From a bacterium HR39 (lineage in GTDB: Bacteria > Pseudomonadota > Alphaproteobacteria > Geminicoccales > Geminicoccaceae), in contig BEIP01000009.1 in assembly GCA_002898955.1 (NCBI GenBank), positions 1-11,178 on the forward strand: a stretch of 11,178 nt of DNA, written 5' to 3'. Positions 8,413 to 11,178 of this stretch are shown here, piece by piece. Position 1 is the first letter of the stretch; every line of letters begins with the position of its first letter. The position numbers were made by a program, and so were the translations under genes. The notes beneath the pieces were generated by a model, which was not told the origin of the DNA, made no database searches, and worked only from the letters and a program-made list of their open reading frames with translations.

Positions 8413-9786
8413 TCAGTCCTCCCCCGCACCGTAGCGGGTCCGCAGACGCTCCACCAGCGCCACGAGCCCGCAGGCATGCGAACCCTTGACCAGCACCACG
8501 TCCCCCTCGCGCAGTTCCGCTTCCAGCACGCCCTCCAGCTCCGCGGCCGAGTCCGCGTGCGGCCCGAGGACGGCGGGATCGAGCCGCGCGCGCAGGTGGT
8601 GCATGTCGTCGCCGACGGTGAACACTCGGGCGATTGCCGCCTGCCGCACCGGCTCCGCCAGGGCGGCGTGGAGCTCCGGCGCGTGGCGGCCGAGTTCCGC
8701 CATCGCTCCCAGCACCGCCAGCCTGCGCCGGCCGGGGATCAGGGCGAGCAGCTCCAGCGCCGCCCGCATGGAGGCCGGGTTGGCGTTGTAGGCCTCGTCG
8801 AGGAGCAGGCAACGGCCGGCAGGCATGGCGAGATGCAGCCGCCGGCCCCGGCCGGGAGGCGGGCGCAGCCCGGCGAGCCCCGCCGCGGCTTCGCGCACGT
8901 CCACGCCCAGCGCGCAGCAGACGGCGAGGACGGCCAGCGCATTGTGCACCCAGTGGCGGCCGGCGATGGCGATGCGGGCCTCCACCACGCCCTGCGGCGT
9001 GTGCGCACGCAGCCGGCTGCCGCGGTGATCGGACTCGACGGAAAGCGCCCGCACCTCGCCCGCGTCGATGCCGAAGCGCAGCACGTCGGCCCCTGCCGCC
9101 CGCGCGCGGGATTCCAGCAGCGCGGCGTGCGGGCTCGTGGCCGGCACCACCGCCACCTCGGGGCCGTGGGCGAAGATCTCGGCCTTGGCTTCGGCGATGC
9201 CCCGCTCGTCGGCGAAGTGGCCGATGTGCGCCGCCGCCACCCAGGTGACCAGCGCCACCTGCGGGCGGGCGAGGGCGGCGAGCTCCGCGAGCTCGCCGGC
9301 GTGGTTCATCCCCATCTCGAGCACGGCGAAGTCGGCCTCGCGCGGCAGGCGCGCGAGGGTGAGGGGCACGCCGATGTGGTTGTTGTGGGAGGCGAGGCTC
9401 GCGTGGACCCGGCCGAAGCGGGCGAGGAGCCGTGCGAGCGCCTCCTTGGTGCCGGTCTTGCCGACGCTGCCGGTGATCCCGATGCGCACCGCCCGCGAGC
9501 GGTCGCGGGCCGCGACGGCGAGGGCGCGCAGCGCCCCGAGGGTGTCGGGGACGCGAACGCACGGTCCCGGCGCCCCGACATCGCGCGCCACCAGTGCCGC
9601 CGCGGCGCCGCGGGCGAAGGCGTCGGCCACGAAGGCGTGGCCGTCGTGGCGCGATCCGGGAAGGGCGACGAACAGCGCCCCGGGCGCGAGGTTGCGGCTG
9701 TCGATGGAGACGTCCGACGCCTCCCAGCCGCCGGGACCACGGCCGCCGGCCGCGGCCAGCACCTCCTCCGCCCGCCACAGGCTCAC
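8413..9786 (-). CDS. murF: UDP-MurNAc-tripeptide:D-alanyl-D-alanine ligase (MurF)
   Basis: Cytoplasmic ATP-dependent ligase that adds the D-Ala-D-Ala dipeptide (made by Ddl) to UDP-MurNAc-tripeptide. 457 residues, normal for the family. The N-terminal domain has [16 protein letters not shown] (29-44). The ATPase domain has P-loop [11 protein letters not shown] (106-116), [12 protein letters not shown] (135-146), EMGMNHAGE (157-165) and the AKAEIF segment (200-205). The C-terminal domain has [11 protein letters not shown] (330-340) and VLVKGS (431-436). The start is GTG at 9786, overlapping the murE stop as GTGA, with a GGAGG ribosome binding site seven bases upstream. One difference from the sequences I know is LGAMAELG (359-366), where LGDMxELG is common; I do not think this alters function. 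The stop TGA lies five bases before the mraY start. Confidence 0.97.
   Translation of the reverse strand: MSLWRAEEVLAAAGGRGPGGWEASDVSIDSRNLAPGALFVALPGSRHDGHAFVADAFARGAAAALVARDVGAPGPCVRVPDTLGALRALAVAARDRSRAVRIGITGSVGKTGTKEALARLLARFGRVHASLASHNNHIGVPLTLARLPREADFAVLEMGMNHAGELAELAALARPQVALVTWVAAAHIGHFADERGIAEAKAEIFAHGPEVAVVPATSPHAALLESRARAAGADVLRFGIDAGEVRALSVESDHRGSRLRAHTPQGVVEARIAIAGRHWVHNALAVLAVCCALGVDVREAAAGLAGLRPPPGRGRRLHLAMPAGRCLLLDEAYNANPASMRAALELLALIPGRRRLAVLGAMAELGRHAPELHAALAEPVRQAAIARVFTVGDDMHHLRARLDPAVLGPHADSAAELEGVLEAELREGDVVLVKGSHACGLVALVERLRTRYGAGED
8418..8422 (-). promoter_or_regulatory. Ribosome binding site of mraY
   Basis: GGAGG on the minus strand, ten bases before the GTG at 8407, within the last codons of murF. 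It decides the mraY start, since no ATG lies nearby in frame. Confidence 0.7.
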
Positions 9787-11178
9787 GGCGCGGCCTCCGC
9801 TCCGAGGGCGAGGCCGCGTGCCACCTCGCGGTCGTCGAAGGGCAGCACGCGGTCCTTCACGATCTGACCCCGCTCGTGGCCCTTGCCCGCCACCAGCACC
9901 ACGTCCCCCGGTCCGAGCCCGGCCCGGTGCAGGGCGAAGGCGATGGCCTCGCGCCGATCGCCGATCTCCACGGCGCGCGGCCCCGCTCCGACGAGCACGG
10001 CGCGGCGGATGGCGGCGGGATCCTCGCTGCGCGGATTGTCGTCGGTGACGATCACGATATCGGCGAGGCGGCCCGCCACCTCCCCCATGAGCGGCCGCTT
10101 GCCCGGATCCCGATCGCCGCCGCAGCCGAACACCACGGCGAGACGACCCCGCGGCACGTGGGCGCGCACCGCCCGCAGCGCCGTCTCCAGCGCATCGGGC
10201 GTGTGGGCGTAGTCCACCACCACCCGCACGCCGCGGGCCGTCTCGGCGACGGGCTCCATGCGGCCGGGGACGGGGCGCACGCGTGCGGCCGCCTCCAATA
10301 GCTCCGCCGCCGGCACCTCCGGTTCGACCGCCCGCACCAGCCCGAGCGCGGCGGCGAGATTGGCGGCCTGGAAGGGGCCGAAGAGGGGAAGTGGGAGGCG
10401 CCGCTTCGTACCGTCCAGTTCCAGTTCCACTGCGAGGCCGTCCGCCATGGGCTCGACCGCATGGATGCGGATGGCGACGTCACCGGCACCGTAACGCAGC
10501 ACCCGCACCCGCCGGCCGGCCAGCAGGACGGCGAGGCGGTCCGCCCAGGGATCGCCGGCCGGCAGCACCGCACCGCCGCCGTCTTCGAGCAGGTCGGTGA
10601 ACAGCCGCGCCTTGGCGGCGAAGTAGCGCTCCATGTCGCCGTGATAGTCGAGGTGGTCGCGGCCGAGCTGGGTGAAGGCGGCCGCCGCGATCCGCAGGCC
10701 GTCGAGCCGGCGCTGGTCGAGCCCGTGGCTCGAGGCCTCGAGGGCGAGGCGGTCGACGCCGGCACCGGCAAGCGCGGAGAGGGCCCGGTGCAGCGCGGCA
10801 GGATCGGGGGTGGTGAGGGAGGACAGCGCGACCCCGGGATCCGGCTCGACGCCGAGGGTTCCGACATAGCCCGCCGGCCGGCCCAGCGCCTGCCAGAGGT
10901 CGCGGACGAAGCAGGCGGTGGAGGTCTTGCCGTTGGTCCCGGTGACGGCCACCACCCGTCCGGGAGCGGGTGCGAAGAAACGGGCACACAGGCGCGCGAA
11001 GGCGCGGCGCGGATCGTCCGCGACGAGCAGGGCGGCGCGGCCGGCGAAGGCGCGGATGCGGGAGTCTCCCAGAAGCGCCACGGCGCCGCGGGCCAGCGCA
11101 TCCTCCGCGAAGGCGAGGCCGTCGGTGCGGGTGCCGGGTAGCGCCGCGAACAGCGCTCCGGGGCGCACCGCGCGGCTG
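9783..11178 (-). CDS. murE: UDP-MurNAc-L-Ala-D-Glu:meso-diaminopimelate ligase (MurE), 5' end outside window
   Basis: Cytoplasmic ATP-dependent Mur ligase that adds the third residue of the peptidoglycan stem peptide. The frame is open to the window edge, and the first complete codons read [15 protein letters not shown], the usual N-terminal MurE motif, so the true start lies beyond 11178 and a few tens of residues are missing; the GTG at 11168 is internal. Numbering from the first complete codon, 464 residues are visible: P-loop GTNGKT with Lys about 84, the ASSHGL motif about 149, YFAAKARLF with the expected carbamylated Lys about 189, GCGGDRD about 352, DNPR at about 380-383 (10029-10040), and GKGHE about 432. 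DNPR is the known specificity motif for meso-DAP rather than lysine. The stop TGA overlaps the murF start as GTGA. All key residues are present. First visible gene of the operon. Confidence 0.97.
   Translation of the reverse strand, partial: SRAVRPGALFAALPGTRTDGLAFAEDALARGAVALLGDSRIRAFAGRAALLVADDPRRAFARLCARFFAPAPGRVVAVTGTNGKTSTACFVRDLWQALGRPAGYVGTLGVEPDPGVALSSLTTPDPAALHRALSALAGAGVDRLALEASSHGLDQRRLDGLRIAAAAFTQLGRDHLDYHGDMERYFAAKARLFTDLLEDGGGAVLPAGDPWADRLAVLLAGRRVRVLRYGAGDVAIRIHAVEPMADGLAVELELDGTKRRLPLPLFGPFQAANLAAALGLVRAVEPEVPAAELLEAAARVRPVPGRMEPVAETARGVRVVVDYAHTPDALETALRAVRAHVPRGRLAVVFGCGGDRDPGKRPLMGEVAGRLADIVIVTDDNPRSEDPAAIRRAVLVGAGPRAVEIGDRREAIAFALHRAGLGPGDVVLVAGKGHERGQIVKDRVLPFDDREVARGLALGAEAAP
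9794..9798 (-). promoter_or_regulatory. Ribosome binding site of murF
   Basis: GGAGG on the minus strand, seven bases before the GTG at 9786. It lies inside the end of murE and supports the overlapping GTG start of murF. Confidence 0.75.

Noticed and set aside
5950..8434. Long plus-strand open frames of 445 and 572 residues opposite murD and mraY
   Set aside because: Same reason: low-complexity shadows of essential genes, with no recognisable domain or ribosome binding site.

Overview
The window is a contiguous block of a dcw (division and cell wall) gene cluster, with every gene on the minus strand. In transcription order, from high to low coordinates, it holds murE (5' end cut off by the window edge), murF, mraY, murD, ftsW, murG, murC, murB, ddl and the first part of ftsQ (3' end cut off). 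The DNA is strongly GC-rich. The murC-murB-ddl-ftsQ order, and MurC, FtsW and Ddl sequences of the type I know from alphaproteobacteria, point to a high-GC alphaproteobacterium. The DNPR motif in MurE indicates meso-diaminopimelate peptidoglycan, as in Gram-negatives. I cannot place it more precisely.

Layout: only 12 bases lie between genes (5 at murF/mraY, 7 at mraY/murD). Six of the other seven junctions are four-base stop/start overlaps (five GTGA, one ATGA). At the seventh, ddl/ftsQ, a GTGA overlap is also present, but an ATG nine bases further upstream has the better ribosome binding site. All nine natural stops visible are TGA. There is no unassigned stretch, terminator, RNA gene, mobile element or CRISPR array, and the many long open frames on the plus strand are GC-rich shadows.

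The genes form one pathway. MurB and MurC complete UDP-MurNAc and add L-Ala. MurD, MurE and MurF add D-Glu, meso-DAP and D-Ala-D-Ala, the last made by Ddl. MraY moves the product to the lipid carrier (lipid I), and MurG adds GlcNAc (lipid II). FtsW polymerises lipid II at the septum, and FtsQ helps assemble and regulate the divisome.

The main anomaly is an in-frame TAG at codon 273 of murG (3972-3974). It stands exactly where the family has a glutamate that contacts the UDP ribose, and the frame is otherwise intact on both sides. A one-base sequence error or a recent nonsense mutation is the most likely reading, but suppression or recoding deserves a check. Lesser points are a MraY whose first cytoplasmic loop departs from the family signature, and a sigma70-like promoter candidate inside ftsQ. 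I found no evidence of a new biological system here; this is an ordinary essential cluster with one striking lesion.
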